Below, piece by piece: positions 52,974-62,865 of a stretch of 64,000 nucleotides of DNA (positions are counted from its first letter, which is position 1; each line of letters begins with the position of its first letter). The notes beneath the pieces were generated by a model. It searched no databases, had not been told where the DNA came from, and saw only the letters and a list, made by a program, of their open reading frames with translations. This DNA comes from Pseudonocardia sp. EC080619-01 (GTDB taxonomy: Bacteria > Actinomycetota > Actinomycetes > Mycobacteriales > Pseudonocardiaceae): NCBI RefSeq assembly GCF_001420995.1, contig NZ_CP012185.1, forward strand, positions 620,001-684,000. Reading direction: 5' to 3'. Made by a program: the position numbers and the translations under genes.

Positions 52974-53108
52974 GAGTGCGCGGCCAGGTCTTCCGAGGCA
53001 CTGACTGGCGCCGCGCCTGTGCCCACGACCGGCTACTGTGGGCGTCGTCACCAAAAGCGACTCCCAGGTTTCATGAGTGCCGGGGCCATAGGCAAGGATC
53101 GCCCGGTG

Positions 53109-54980
53109 ATGATCCGACGGTTACGCATCGCGAGGTTCCGGGCGATCGAGTGGCTGGAACTTCACCCGCGGGAGTTCACCGTGCTCCTCGGTCCGAGCAA
53201 CGCCGGCAAGTCCAGCCTGCTCGCGGCGCTGGATCTGCTGTTTCATCCCGGGCTGGGGCGTCGCCGTCCGCTGTCCGAGCTCGACTTCTATCGCCGTGCC
53301 CCGGAGCCCGGATTCGAGATCGAGGCCGTATTCGGGAATCTGCCGCCAGACCTGGTCGCCGACACCGTCGAACACCTCGAGGGTTGGTCGAGCGCGACCC
53401 GCGAGGTGCACCCGGGACCGGACGGCCCAGGCATCGAGCAGGTGCTGCGCGTCCGGCTGCGGGGCGATGCCGAGCTGGAGTTGGCCTACTCCTTTGCCAA
53501 GGACGAGTCGGATGATGCCCGCTTCCCGGCGCGGCTACGGCGACGGATCGGGTGGGTCTACGACGGACGCGCCCAGGACCCGTCCCGCGAGTTCGCGTTT
53601 TACCAGGGCAGCGTCCTGGACCGGCTCCTCGATGGGGTGGACATCGACGGGCCGGTCGACGACCTGCGCGCCGCGCTCGGACAGGGGGCCGAACAGATCA
53701 ACGGGGCCGAAGCCCTTCGCTCGGTTCTCGATGGCCTGGGCACAGATCTGCGCGCCATGGGCCTGCTCGAGGAACAGCAGTCCCCTACGTTCGAGGCCGG
53801 TCCGGTCTCGCGACGCGAGCTACTTCAGGCGTTGCGACTGGCCTTCCCCGGGCCCGGCGACATCGCGATCCCCGTGGAGCGGCAGGGCCTGGGGGCACAA
53901 CGGATGCTGCTGGTCGCGACCATCCTGCGGCTCTCAGCCGGTAAGCACGGGTCGTTGATCGCCGCGTTCGACGAACCGGAACAGGCCCTCGAGCCGGTGC
54001 GCCAGGCCCAGCTCGTGCAGATGCTGCGCCCGATCGTCGCCAACGGTGGACAGCTGTTCCTGTCCACCCACTCCCCGGAAATCGTGCGCGGGTTCCAACT
54101 CGATGACCTCGTGCTCATGCCGAGCCCGCACCAGGTGCGGCCCCTCGCCGATCTAGAGGTGCCGGCCAAGCGGCACTACGAGCGTTGGCTGGACGGGGGC
54201 GTGGTCCGAGGCCTGTTCGCGCCAGTTCCGCTCCTGGTGGAAGGGGTCAGCGACGGCCCGGTGCTCGCGACGTTCTGGCATGCGCTCGCCGCCGCCGGCG
54301 AGGTACCACCGATGGCCAACCTGGGGGTGGAGCTGATCGACTGCGCGGGTGCCGAGCTGCAGCCGCCCATGGCCAATCTGCTCGCACATGCCGGGAGGGA
54401 CGTCGTGGTCTGGGTCGAGCAGGATCGGCCCGAGACCCTGCGACGCCTCCGCGAGGAGGGCCACTATGCGGCCCTGCTACTGCACGACCCGGCGACTGAG
54501 GCACGGAATCTCGAGCGCTCGCTGGCCGGGCGGGTGCCGTTGCCCGCCCTCGCCACTGCCCTCGAAGCCCTGGCCGAGGACCGCACAGCCAGCTGGGACG
54601 ACCAGCGCCAGCACCTGCTGGGGCACCTCTCGCACCTGCCGGAAGACATCCGGCAACCGGCCAAGTCCGCGACCGACGTAGGCGGGTTGCTCGCGGCGCT
54701 GCCGGAGCCGACCGCGCGTGAGCTGGTCGCCGTGGTGCTGGCCGCTGGCCCGTCGAAGAACCAGCATCCGCCGTTCGAAATTAAGGGCGCTCGCCAGAGC
54801 CGACTCGTGGCCGAAACCATCCTCGCGACCTCCGGTGTCCCTGCGGCCTACCGTCGCGGGATCCGGAAGCTCGTGGCCTGGCTACAGGCCGACGACCAGC
54901 CACGCTTCGCCGAGCTGCTCATGGGCGAGGCACCGCAACCACCGCCGGCCGAGTGCAGCGACGCCACGGGAACGCCGTGA
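53109..54980 (+). CDS. OLD-family ATP-dependent nuclease (GajA-like)
   Basis: This 623-residue protein starts at ATG 53109 (GTG 53106 and ATG 53073 are possible). The N-terminal ABC-type ATPase has Walker A LLGPSNAGKSSLLAA (K34), a signature-like RQGLGAQRMLL and Walker B LIAAFDEPEQ, then LFLSTHSPEIVRGF. The C-terminal TOPRIM-like nuclease domain shows LLVEGVSDGPVL and VVWVEQDRPETL. This is the OLD class 2 layout, and the next gene is a UvrD-like helicase with a 4-base overlap. That pairing is the Gabija anti-phage system (GajA nickase plus GajB). The nuclease gene looks intact, but its partner is broken. Confidence 0.85.
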   Translation: MIRRLRIARFRAIEWLELHPREFTVLLGPSNAGKSSLLAALDLLFHPGLGRRRPLSELDFYRRAPEPGFEIEAVFGNLPPDLVADTVEHLEGWSSATREVHPGPDGPGIEQVLRVRLRGDAELELAYSFAKDESDDARFPARLRRRIGWVYDGRAQDPSREFAFYQGSVLDRLLDGVDIDGPVDDLRAALGQGAEQINGAEALRSVLDGLGTDLRAMGLLEEQQSPTFEAGPVSRRELLQALRLAFPGPGDIAIPVERQGLGAQRMLLVATILRLSAGKHGSLIAAFDEPEQALEPVRQAQLVQMLRPIVANGGQLFLSTHSPEIVRGFQLDDLVLMPSPHQVRPLADLEVPAKRHYERWLDGGVVRGLFAPVPLLVEGVSDGPVLATFWHALAAAGEVPPMANLGVELIDCAGAELQPPMANLLAHAGRDVVVWVEQDRPETLRRLREEGHYAALLLHDPATEARNLERSLAGRVPLPALATALEALAEDRTASWDDQRQHLLGHLSHLPEDIRQPAKSATDVGGLLAALPEPTARELVAVVLAAGPSKNQHPPFEIKGARQSRLVAETILATSGVPAAYRRGIRKLVAWLQADDQPRFAELLMGEAPQPPPAECSDATGTP

Positions 54981-55786
54981 CTGTCATGACCGGGCGCCGC
55001 GCCGACCCCGAGCACGACGCCGTCTGCGCGAGCTCGGCCGTGCATCGAGTCGTCGTCGCACCCCCCGGAACCGGGAAGACCCACCTCGCCGTACGTCTGG
55101 CTGGCGAGCTCACGGCGACGCTGCCACTGCCTCCGGTCCCCGACACCACCATCGGAGCCCGGGTCCTGCTGCTGACCTTCTCCAACCAGGCCCGCAGCCA
55201 GCTCGACCGCGAAGCCGCGCGCCAACTCGACCCGCTGGCTCGACGCCGTGTCCTCGTATCCAACTATCACTCCCTATTCTGGGGCGCGGTACGCGCGCAC
55301 CGCCGCGCACTGGGCCTTCCACCGCGTCTACAGATCGTCAGCACCCGACGGCGCGCCGCGGCCCTCGCCGTGGCCGCTCCCGCCGCCATGGAAGCGCTCA
55401 AGCGACGCAAGGTTCCGCTCGACGGGCTGGCCGAGCACCGCTACCCCGCCTTCCAAGACGGCCGGACCCCCCCACCAGAGGAACTCGACGTCCTGCTGAA
55501 AGGCATCGCCGTCGAGCATCGCGCTGGCCGGCTCGTTTTCGACGACCTTGGTGCGCTGTTCTGGCAGCTGCTCGAGGAGTTTCCCGCACTCGCTGAGGGC
55601 TACCTCGCGCGCTTCCCCGTCGTCGTCGCCGACGAGCACCAGGACGCCTCAGCCCTGCAGGACGCCGTGATCCGGCGCCTGGCCGCGCAGACCAAGGTGA
55701 TTCGCGCCGATCCGATGCAGCTCATCCATGGTTTCCGCGGCGTGTCCGGGGACGGGCTGTGGTGTCGGTCGGTGGACGACCTGACG
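54977..55786 (+). pseudogene. UvrD-like helicase (GajB-like), truncated by IS21
   Basis: From GTG 54977 this encodes the first 270 residues of a superfamily 1 helicase. Motifs are Walker A VVVAPPGTGKTHLA (K34), LLTFSNQARSQL (motif Ia), VVVADEHQDASALQ (motif II) and MQLIHGFRG (motif III region). The coding sequence then runs into the left end of an IS21-family element at about 55787 and stops in it at 55858. The C-terminal helicase motifs IV-VI are missing and I do not find them on the far side of the element. With the preceding OLD nuclease it forms a disabled Gabija-like pair. Confidence 0.85.
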
Positions 55787-55806
55787 TGTCGTTGGCCCGG
55801 ACGGGA

Positions 55807-56570
55807 TCATGACACAGCTGCCGGGACGGCGGACAGCGCTCGGTCCTTGAGCCGGTAGCTGGGCCCGTTGATGGCGACGACGTCGCAGTGGTGCAGGAGC
55901 CGGTCGAGGATCGCGGTGGCGATGACCTCGTCGGTGAACACCTGGCCCCATTCGGAGAAGGTCTTGTTGCTGGTGAGGATGATCGAGCCGCGTTCGTAGC
56001 GGCGGCTGATCAGCTGAAACACCATGTTCGCTGCGGCCCGGTCGCAGGGCAGGTAACCGACCTCGTCGAGGACGAGCACCGAGGGCCGTAGGTAGGTCTG
56101 GAGCTTGCGGGCGAACCGGCCGGCGGCTTCGGCGGCTCGCAGTTGGCGGACGCAGTCATCGAGGCTGGTGTAGTAGATCGAGTGCCCGGCCTGGCAGGCG
56201 GCGACGGCGAGCGCGACGGCGATGTGGGTCTTCCCGGTGCCGGGCGGCCCGAGCAGGGCAATGTTGCCGCGGGCCTCGACGAACGCCAGAGCGGCGAGAT
56301 CGCGGATCTTGCGGACGTCGAGATCAGGCTGGAAGGCGAAGTCGAACTCGTCGAGGGTCTTGTGGTGGGGCAGCCCGGACAGCTTGAGCGCGGTGCGGAA
56401 CCGGCGTCCTTCGCGCAGGCCGAGTTCCTCACCGAGGACGGTGTCGATGAACTCGCGGTAACCCATGGAGTCGGCCTCGGCGCGTCCGACGAGCAGTTCG
56501 AGGTTCTCGGCCAGGTGCGGCAGCCCGAGACGGGTGGCGTGCGCGGTGATCCTGCCGGTGATCAGCTCAC

Positions 56571-56574
<4 letters not shown>
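55807..56574 (-). CDS. istB: IS21 helper ATPase IstB
   Basis: This 255-residue AAA+ ATPase starts at ATG 56574, overlapping istA by 4 bases. Walker A is LLGPPGTGKTHIAVAL and Walker B is VLVLDEVGYLPCD, followed by IILTSNKTFSEW (sensor). It assembles on target DNA and stimulates the IstA transposase. The N-terminal helical domain (LPHLAENLELLVGRA) is normal. It appears intact. Confidence 0.95.
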
Positions 56575-58052
<1,478 letters not shown>

Positions 58053-58179
58053 CCATGCCTCCACAGGCAGGATCACGGGTGACCACCCTCCGGGTTTCGT
58101 CTGCTTGGCGGCTGACAAGCCCGGAGGGTGGTCCCTCCCTGAGCCGATCTTGGATCCGACGCGCCGGACCAACGACAGA

Positions 58180-58445
58180 TCAGCTCGTACCTACAGCGAC
58201 ATCAGAGCCCGTACGCGGACACACGGCTTCTGCCGCACCGGCGCAACCCGGAGGAGCTGCTGGAGAACTTCGCGACGCGCCCGCTGCTCGACGGCGGAGC
58301 GGCCGAGGCCGCCGCAGACCGGTGGACACCCGTCACCGGCACCCTCGGCCTGCTGCTCACCACCATGGCGTGTCCAGCATCAGTGGAGCACTGCGCAGGC
58401 GCCAGACTGATCCTGCTCGACCTCTACCTCCACACGGAGGTGCGG
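58180..58445 (+). pseudogene. Coding remnant of unknown type
   Basis: One frame reads like real protein (SPYADTRLLPHRRNPEELL, then TRPLLDGGAAEAAADRW and GTLGLLLTTMACPASVEH), but it has no start and merges into an unrelated transposase fragment. I do not recognise the family. It does not look like the missing C-terminal half of the helicase at 54977. Confidence 0.35.
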
Positions 58446-58759
58446 GTTCGTCTACGCCGACGCCGGGTTCGCTGGACGCCTCCTCGACTGGGCGAACACG
58501 ATCTTGCGCACCACCGTCGAGGTCGTCCGCAAACCGCCTGAACAGCGCAGATTCGCCAGCCTCCCGCGACGGTGAGTGGTCGAGCGGGTCCTAGCCCGAC
58601 TCACCGCACACCGCCGCCTGGCCCGAGACTACGAAGTGACACCCCGCCATGACCGAGGCCATGATCCGATGGATGGCGATCAACACCATCACCCGACGCA
58701 TTGCCTGCGGCGAACTTACCCGACGCAAGCAGGAGTACGTGCTCACACCCGAGAGTTGA
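58446..58759 (+). pseudogene. IS5-family transposase, C-terminal relic
   Basis: The frame shows FVYADAGFAGRLLDWAN, TTVEVVRKPPEQRRFASLP, a stop, then VVERVLARLTAHRRLARDYE and, after a frameshift, AMIRWMAINTITRRIA. This is the C-terminal third of an IS5-type DDE transposase with at least one stop codon and one frameshift. The N-terminal part is missing. Confidence 0.75.
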
Positions 58760-58895
58760 TCTTCTCAACACGCTATCTAAGTGAGCACTGCCGCGACTTG
58801 CCGCACCTGGGCAAGAAACCGTCAAGTGGACGCGGCAGGTCGCCGAGCGGCATACCCACGAGCGACGTGAGGTGCCCGGCATGCAAAGGTGCGTC

Positions 58896-60341
58896 ATGCG
58901 CGTTGTCGACTACGCACTCGAGGGCCGGGATGATCGTTTGCTAGCGTGGATGCGAGAGGAACTGCCAACTGCGACGTCGATTCTACTTCGCACCGGCTTC
59001 TTCACCTCGGCTGGACTGGCGAGCGTCAGAATAGACCTGCAGGCGTTGCTGGACCGCGGCGGGCGGATTGAAGTTCTGCTGGGCGGGAGTCCACTGCAGT
59101 ACGAGATCCCGGCCTTGCGCTCCATCCTCGCCTTGGCGCAGGACTTCCCGATGCAGGTCCAGACGTCCATGGTGATGGCGCCGGACTTCCAGAACGCGAA
59201 GTCCTACGTTCTTGAGCACGATGACGGGCACCGATCAGCGTGGGTGGGTTCGGCGAATCTGACTGCGGGCGGGCTGGGATCAAACTTCGAGACGGCAGTG
59301 ACGTTCGACTCACGGGAAGACGACGAGGAGCCCATTAACCGCCTCCGTGAAGCGCACGATCATATAGTTGGTGCGCCGACAACTCGGGCGTTGGACGAGC
59401 GACTGCTGCGGCAGATGCAGTTCGGTGCACAAGTGTCGCGCTTCGGTAACGGCCGCACTGATGTCGAACTTCCGGAGGAGCTGCTAGATCTGTTACAACC
59501 CACGATGGACAAGATCGATGCCGTCGCCTCGGTCGGCCCCGCTGTTGCGGACCTGAGTACGGGACTGACCGATCTCGACGTCACGCTTGGCGCGTTGATC
59601 CCGGGCTCGTTCACCGTGATCGCGTCACGACCGGGGGCAGGGCGGACGTCGTTGGCACTGACGATACTGAGGGATGTCGCGATCCGCGGGAGAGTCCCGG
59701 CAGCCCTTTTTACCTCCGAGATGTTCAAGGTGGACGTCGTTCAGCGGGTGCTGTCCGCAGAGGTGCGGATCCGAATTAGCGATATGCGTTCGGGCCGTAT
59801 GTCCGAGGCTGAGTGGATGCGCATGGCCGACACGATAAACAGGATCGCGGATAGCCCGATGTTTATCGAGACGGGAGCCTCGCCGGACCTTGACGCGCTG
59901 TCACGTGCAGTGATTCAGTCTGTGGACCAACAGAACCTACGTCTCATCGTTATCGATCCGATGAGCGCTATCGTGGCGAGATCGTTTGCGAACAACAGAG
60001 AACGAGAATCGACTGAAGTTGGTCGACGACTAAAGGCATTGGCGATGGAGCTGGGCGTGGCGATCGTGGGCTGCGCGGATCTCGGACGATCTGTGCATTA
60101 TCGGACTGACAAACGCCCCCTGCTGAGTGACCTGGGCGAGTCGGACGCACTCGCGCACGCCGCCGACGCAGTAGTGCTGTTGGATCGACCCGACCAGGAA
60201 GAGCCCGATCATCCCAGAGTCGGTGAGGCTGACCTGATCATCGCGAAGAACCGGCATGGCCCGAACAGTACGGTGACCGTTGCCCACCAGCTGCATTACT
60301 CGCGATTCACGACGCTGGACGGATCAGTAGGGTTTCCCTGA
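58896..60341 (+). CDS. PLD-like / DnaB-like fusion protein with altered active sites
   Basis: This 481-residue protein is read from ATG 58896 (AAAGG seven bases upstream; GTG 58872 and ATG 58881 are alternatives). Residues 1-about 165 resemble a phospholipase-D-type nuclease domain with QNAKSYVLEHDDG and AWVGSANLTAGGLGSNFE, but the HxK histidine is replaced by N100. Residues about 215-481 are a DnaB-type RecA ATPase (STGLTDLDVTLGALIPGSFTV-like start, Walker B LRLIVIDPMSAI, RRLKALAMELGVAIVGC, LIIAKNRHGPN), but Walker A reads SRPGAGRTS with R250 in place of lysine. I know no named family with this order. Location among defence and IS remnants suggests a role in conflict with phages or plasmids. 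Confidence 0.75.
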   Translation: MRVVDYALEGRDDRLLAWMREELPTATSILLRTGFFTSAGLASVRIDLQALLDRGGRIEVLLGGSPLQYEIPALRSILALAQDFPMQVQTSMVMAPDFQNAKSYVLEHDDGHRSAWVGSANLTAGGLGSNFETAVTFDSREDDEEPINRLREAHDHIVGAPTTRALDERLLRQMQFGAQVSRFGNGRTDVELPEELLDLLQPTMDKIDAVASVGPAVADLSTGLTDLDVTLGALIPGSFTVIASRPGAGRTSLALTILRDVAIRGRVPAALFTSEMFKVDVVQRVLSAEVRIRISDMRSGRMSEAEWMRMADTINRIADSPMFIETGASPDLDALSRAVIQSVDQQNLRLIVIDPMSAIVARSFANNRERESTEVGRRLKALAMELGVAIVGCADLGRSVHYRTDKRPLLSDLGESDALAHAADAVVLLDRPDQEEPDHPRVGEADLIIAKNRHGPNSTVTVAHQLHYSRFTTLDGSVGFP

Positions 60342-60370
60342 TCGACTCTCTAGTGTCGCGTAAACAATGT

Positions 60371-60787
60371 TCATTGACCGGTCGGTCGCCAGTGAGCGTT
60401 TTCCATCCTGGGTGAAGCTGGTCGCGGGCCTGCGGCGTGGCGTAGCTGAGATGGGTAGAGCTCAGTGCTGGTGGGCCGGACGTTGCTGGAGCCGACGCTG
60501 AAGGTCCACTCCACGTTGCCGACCGAGTCGTCCTTCACCACGACGTGGTCCAGGATCTGGTCCCAGGTGCCATCCGCGGTCCAGATCCGCAGGCGCTCGT
60601 GGGCAGTCTTCCACGGCCCGTATCGCTCGCACAGGTCCCGCCGCGGCGCCCCGGTGCGCAGCTTCCACAGGATCGTGTTGAGCACTTGGCGGTGATCGCG
60701 CCACCGTCGTCCCCGGCCGCTGTTGGCCGGCAGCAGCGGTTCGCTCTGCGCCCAAGCCCTGTCGGTCAACTCGCCCCTACCGACCAT
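60371..60787 (-). pseudogene. IS5-family transposase, N-terminal relic
   Basis: From ATG 60787 the sequence reads ELTDRAWAQSEPLLPANSGRG, then RTGAPRRDLCERYGPWKTAHERL and VVKDDSVGNVEWTFSV, the N-terminal part of an IS5-type (IS1182/IS427-like) transposase. It then loses homology (SSNVRPTSTELYPSQ), and the DDE core is absent. It belongs to a different subgroup from the relic at 58446, so the two are not halves of one element. Confidence 0.75.
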
Positions 60788-61272
60788 CCGATGATCATCC
60801 CGGCAGGCCCCTCAGATCATCTGCAGGACGCCCCTAGACCTGCCCCGACCGGCGGTCTCGGCCCGCGCTCTCCCAGGGCCGGGCCGCCCGATGTGCGGGT
60901 CAGGCCGTCCGGGACGGCGACGCAACGCGTTGCGCGCCACCGCCAGCTGCTGCGCGACTACGACCGCGTGCAGCGCCCCGAGGCATGAAACTCCTGCGCA
61001 GGTCTGGCCGGCTCCGATGCCGTCGCCGCCCACCGCGGTCGGATCCCTACCGCGGTGTGAACGGCACCGATAACCTCGACACCCCAGGATGGGCGGCGCT
61101 GGGCATCGAGGACCGCGGGGACCCGCCACTGACGCAGCCGCAGCTCGTCTAACAGATCTAGGCGGCACGGCAGACCATCAACCGAACCGACCTGTTCCGG
61201 ACAAGGAAGTTCCTTGCGCCAACCCACCTCGCCTGACGGCGGCCGTCCGGGCCTCGGGGACGAGGGCTGGTC
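60788..61272. other. No supported gene
   Basis: These 485 bases contain only Arg/Pro-rich open frames on both strands. A short frame reads RQLLRDYDRVQRPEA near 60960, faintly like a transposase tail, but it is too short to call. It is probably degraded IS DNA downstream of the PucR-type gene. Confidence 0.45.
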
Positions 61273-62532
61273 TCAGGCCCGGCCGCTACCGCGGGCCTCA
61301 ACGAAGCGTCGCAGCTTGGTGCCGACATGCAGCGCCAAACGTCCGTGCCCGTCCTGCAGCGAAATCCCGGAGAGCGACTGGATCCGCCCGAGCCGGTAGT
61401 ACAGCGTCGACCGGTGGATCCGCAGGCGGGCGGCCGTCCGGGTCGCTTCGCAGCCCTCGTCGAGGTACACCTCGAGCGTCTCCGCCAGAGCAGGTCCGGA
61501 CTCGTGGGCGAGCAGCTTGCGCAGTGGGCCCGGGTAGAGGGTCGGGCGGAGCTCGGCGGCGGGCAGGCGCAACAAGACGGCGAAGACCCCCAGGTCGTCC
61601 TCGTCGACCACGTCGCCTAGCGCGGACAGCACCGTCGCCGCTCGCACGGCCAGCAGAGCTCCGTCGTGGGATTCGAGCGTGGCGTCGGCCCCGACGTGGG
61701 GAGCCCCCAGGCCCGCGACGACCCGGCTCCCGCACAGTCTCGCCGCCTCCGCGACCGCCTGGTTGACCACAGAGCGGGGCTTCCCGGCCGTGGCCGCCTC
61801 GCCGGTCAGGACGAGAACCGCCCTGGTCGCCTGCACGGCAAGCAGGGGACGGGGGATCCCGTGGTCGCGGGTCGCCCGTTCCACCCCCGCGCGCAGTGCC
61901 GACTCGCACACGTCCGTCCAGTACCCGGCTTCGGGAACATCGACCGCCAGTGCGACGACGGGCGCCGCCTCCTCGACACCGAGCTCGGCACCCAGCGCCA
62001 CGCGGGCGAGAGCGCGAGTGGGGGCGGCGGGTGCGACCAGGTCCCGGACGAGCTCCTCCCGCCGTTGCCCGCCATGTTCGTGCAGCACGAGCCGTCGGTA
62101 CATCAGCAGCCCGACCTCGGCGGCAGCGGCGGTGGCGAGCTCGATCTCCCACTCCGCCACGCCGTCGTCGATCAGGAACAGGTGCCCGAAGGAGATGCCG
62201 TGCGCCCGGGCCGGGCAGACCACGCGGGCTTTGAACGCGAAGTCGGGATTCGCCGGAGTCCGGCCCGGCGCATGCCAGTCGTAAATGCCGTGGGAGCGGA
62301 AGTGCGCCATGACCCGCGGGTCGGACTCCCGCCGGATGAGCGCGTGGACGCGCATGTCGTCCTCGTCGCCGAAGTGCCGGCTGACAGTGACGAGCCTGCC
62401 CCGGCTGTCGTCGACCGCGACCGACCGGCCCAGCCGGGCTGCGAGCACATCGACGACCTGCTGGAGGCCGTCGGCCACCGCCCCGGTGGACAGGTCCCGG
62501 TCACCCGCACCCGGGGCCGGCGGGGCGCTCAT
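61273..62532 (-). CDS. PucR/CdaR-type transcriptional regulator
   Basis: This 419-residue regulator is read from ATG 62532. The N-terminal region (about 15-150) resembles a GAF-like sensor (LQQVVDVLAARLGRSVAVDDSRGRL, ISFGHLFLIDDGVAEWE). A middle GGDEF-like domain follows (about 180-320), and the C-terminal helix-turn-helix is of PucR type (CEATRTAARLRIHRSTLYYRLGRI). Such proteins control catabolic genes for amino or aromatic compounds. It is divergent from the MFS transporter gene at 62866, which it probably regulates. It lies outside the biosynthetic cluster. Confidence 0.88.
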   Translation of the reverse strand: MSAPPAPGAGDRDLSTGAVADGLQQVVDVLAARLGRSVAVDDSRGRLVTVSRHFGDEDDMRVHALIRRESDPRVMAHFRSHGIYDWHAPGRTPANPDFAFKARVVCPARAHGISFGHLFLIDDGVAEWEIELATAAAAEVGLLMYRRLVLHEHGGQRREELVRDLVAPAAPTRALARVALGAELGVEEAAPVVALAVDVPEAGYWTDVCESALRAGVERATRDHGIPRPLLAVQATRAVLVLTGEAATAGKPRSVVNQAVAEAARLCGSRVVAGLGAPHVGADATLESHDGALLAVRAATVLSALGDVVDEDDLGVFAVLLRLPAAELRPTLYPGPLRKLLAHESGPALAETLEVYLDEGCEATRTAARLRIHRSTLYYRLGRIQSLSGISLQDGHGRLALHVGTKLRRFVEARGSGRA

Positions 62533-62865
62533 CGGCGGGCGGGTCCGCGGGTGGCGCCCGCGAGATCGGTGGTCATGTGAGGTCCCGGGGTCACGTCGGC
62601 GTGTCGTCGGTCGCACGACCGAAAGTATTCCGCGCCCGTAGCCCGGTCAATCACCACGGACGGCTTGCTCGACCACGACATGGTGGTGGAGAAACATCAG
62701 GCCGGAGGCTTGCATCCGACACCGTGTCGGAACGGGACCCGTCGAGTTCGAACGGTTGTCGGAAGCCCCAACCGCGGCGTCGCTGACACCGTCGTCGGTA
62801 CGCGCCGCCGGTCACGCGGAGCGTTGCCGCACGGTCGCGGCACGGCACCCGATCCCGGAGTCCCG
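62533..62865. promoter_or_regulatory. Divergent promoter region, PucR gene and MFS gene
   Basis: This 333-base interval separates the two divergent genes and must contain both promoters. No clear palindromic operator was identified. A GGAG ribosome binding site for the transporter is at 62857-62860. Confidence 0.5.

Noticed and set aside
53109..54980. ABC transporter or SMC-like protein
   Set aside because: There are no membrane partners or long coiled coils; the TOPRIM-like C-terminus and coupled helicase indicate an OLD nuclease.
58446..60787. The two IS5 relics as ends of one element carrying the PLD-DnaB gene
   Set aside because: They belong to different IS5 subgroups and represent unrelated parts of the transposase.
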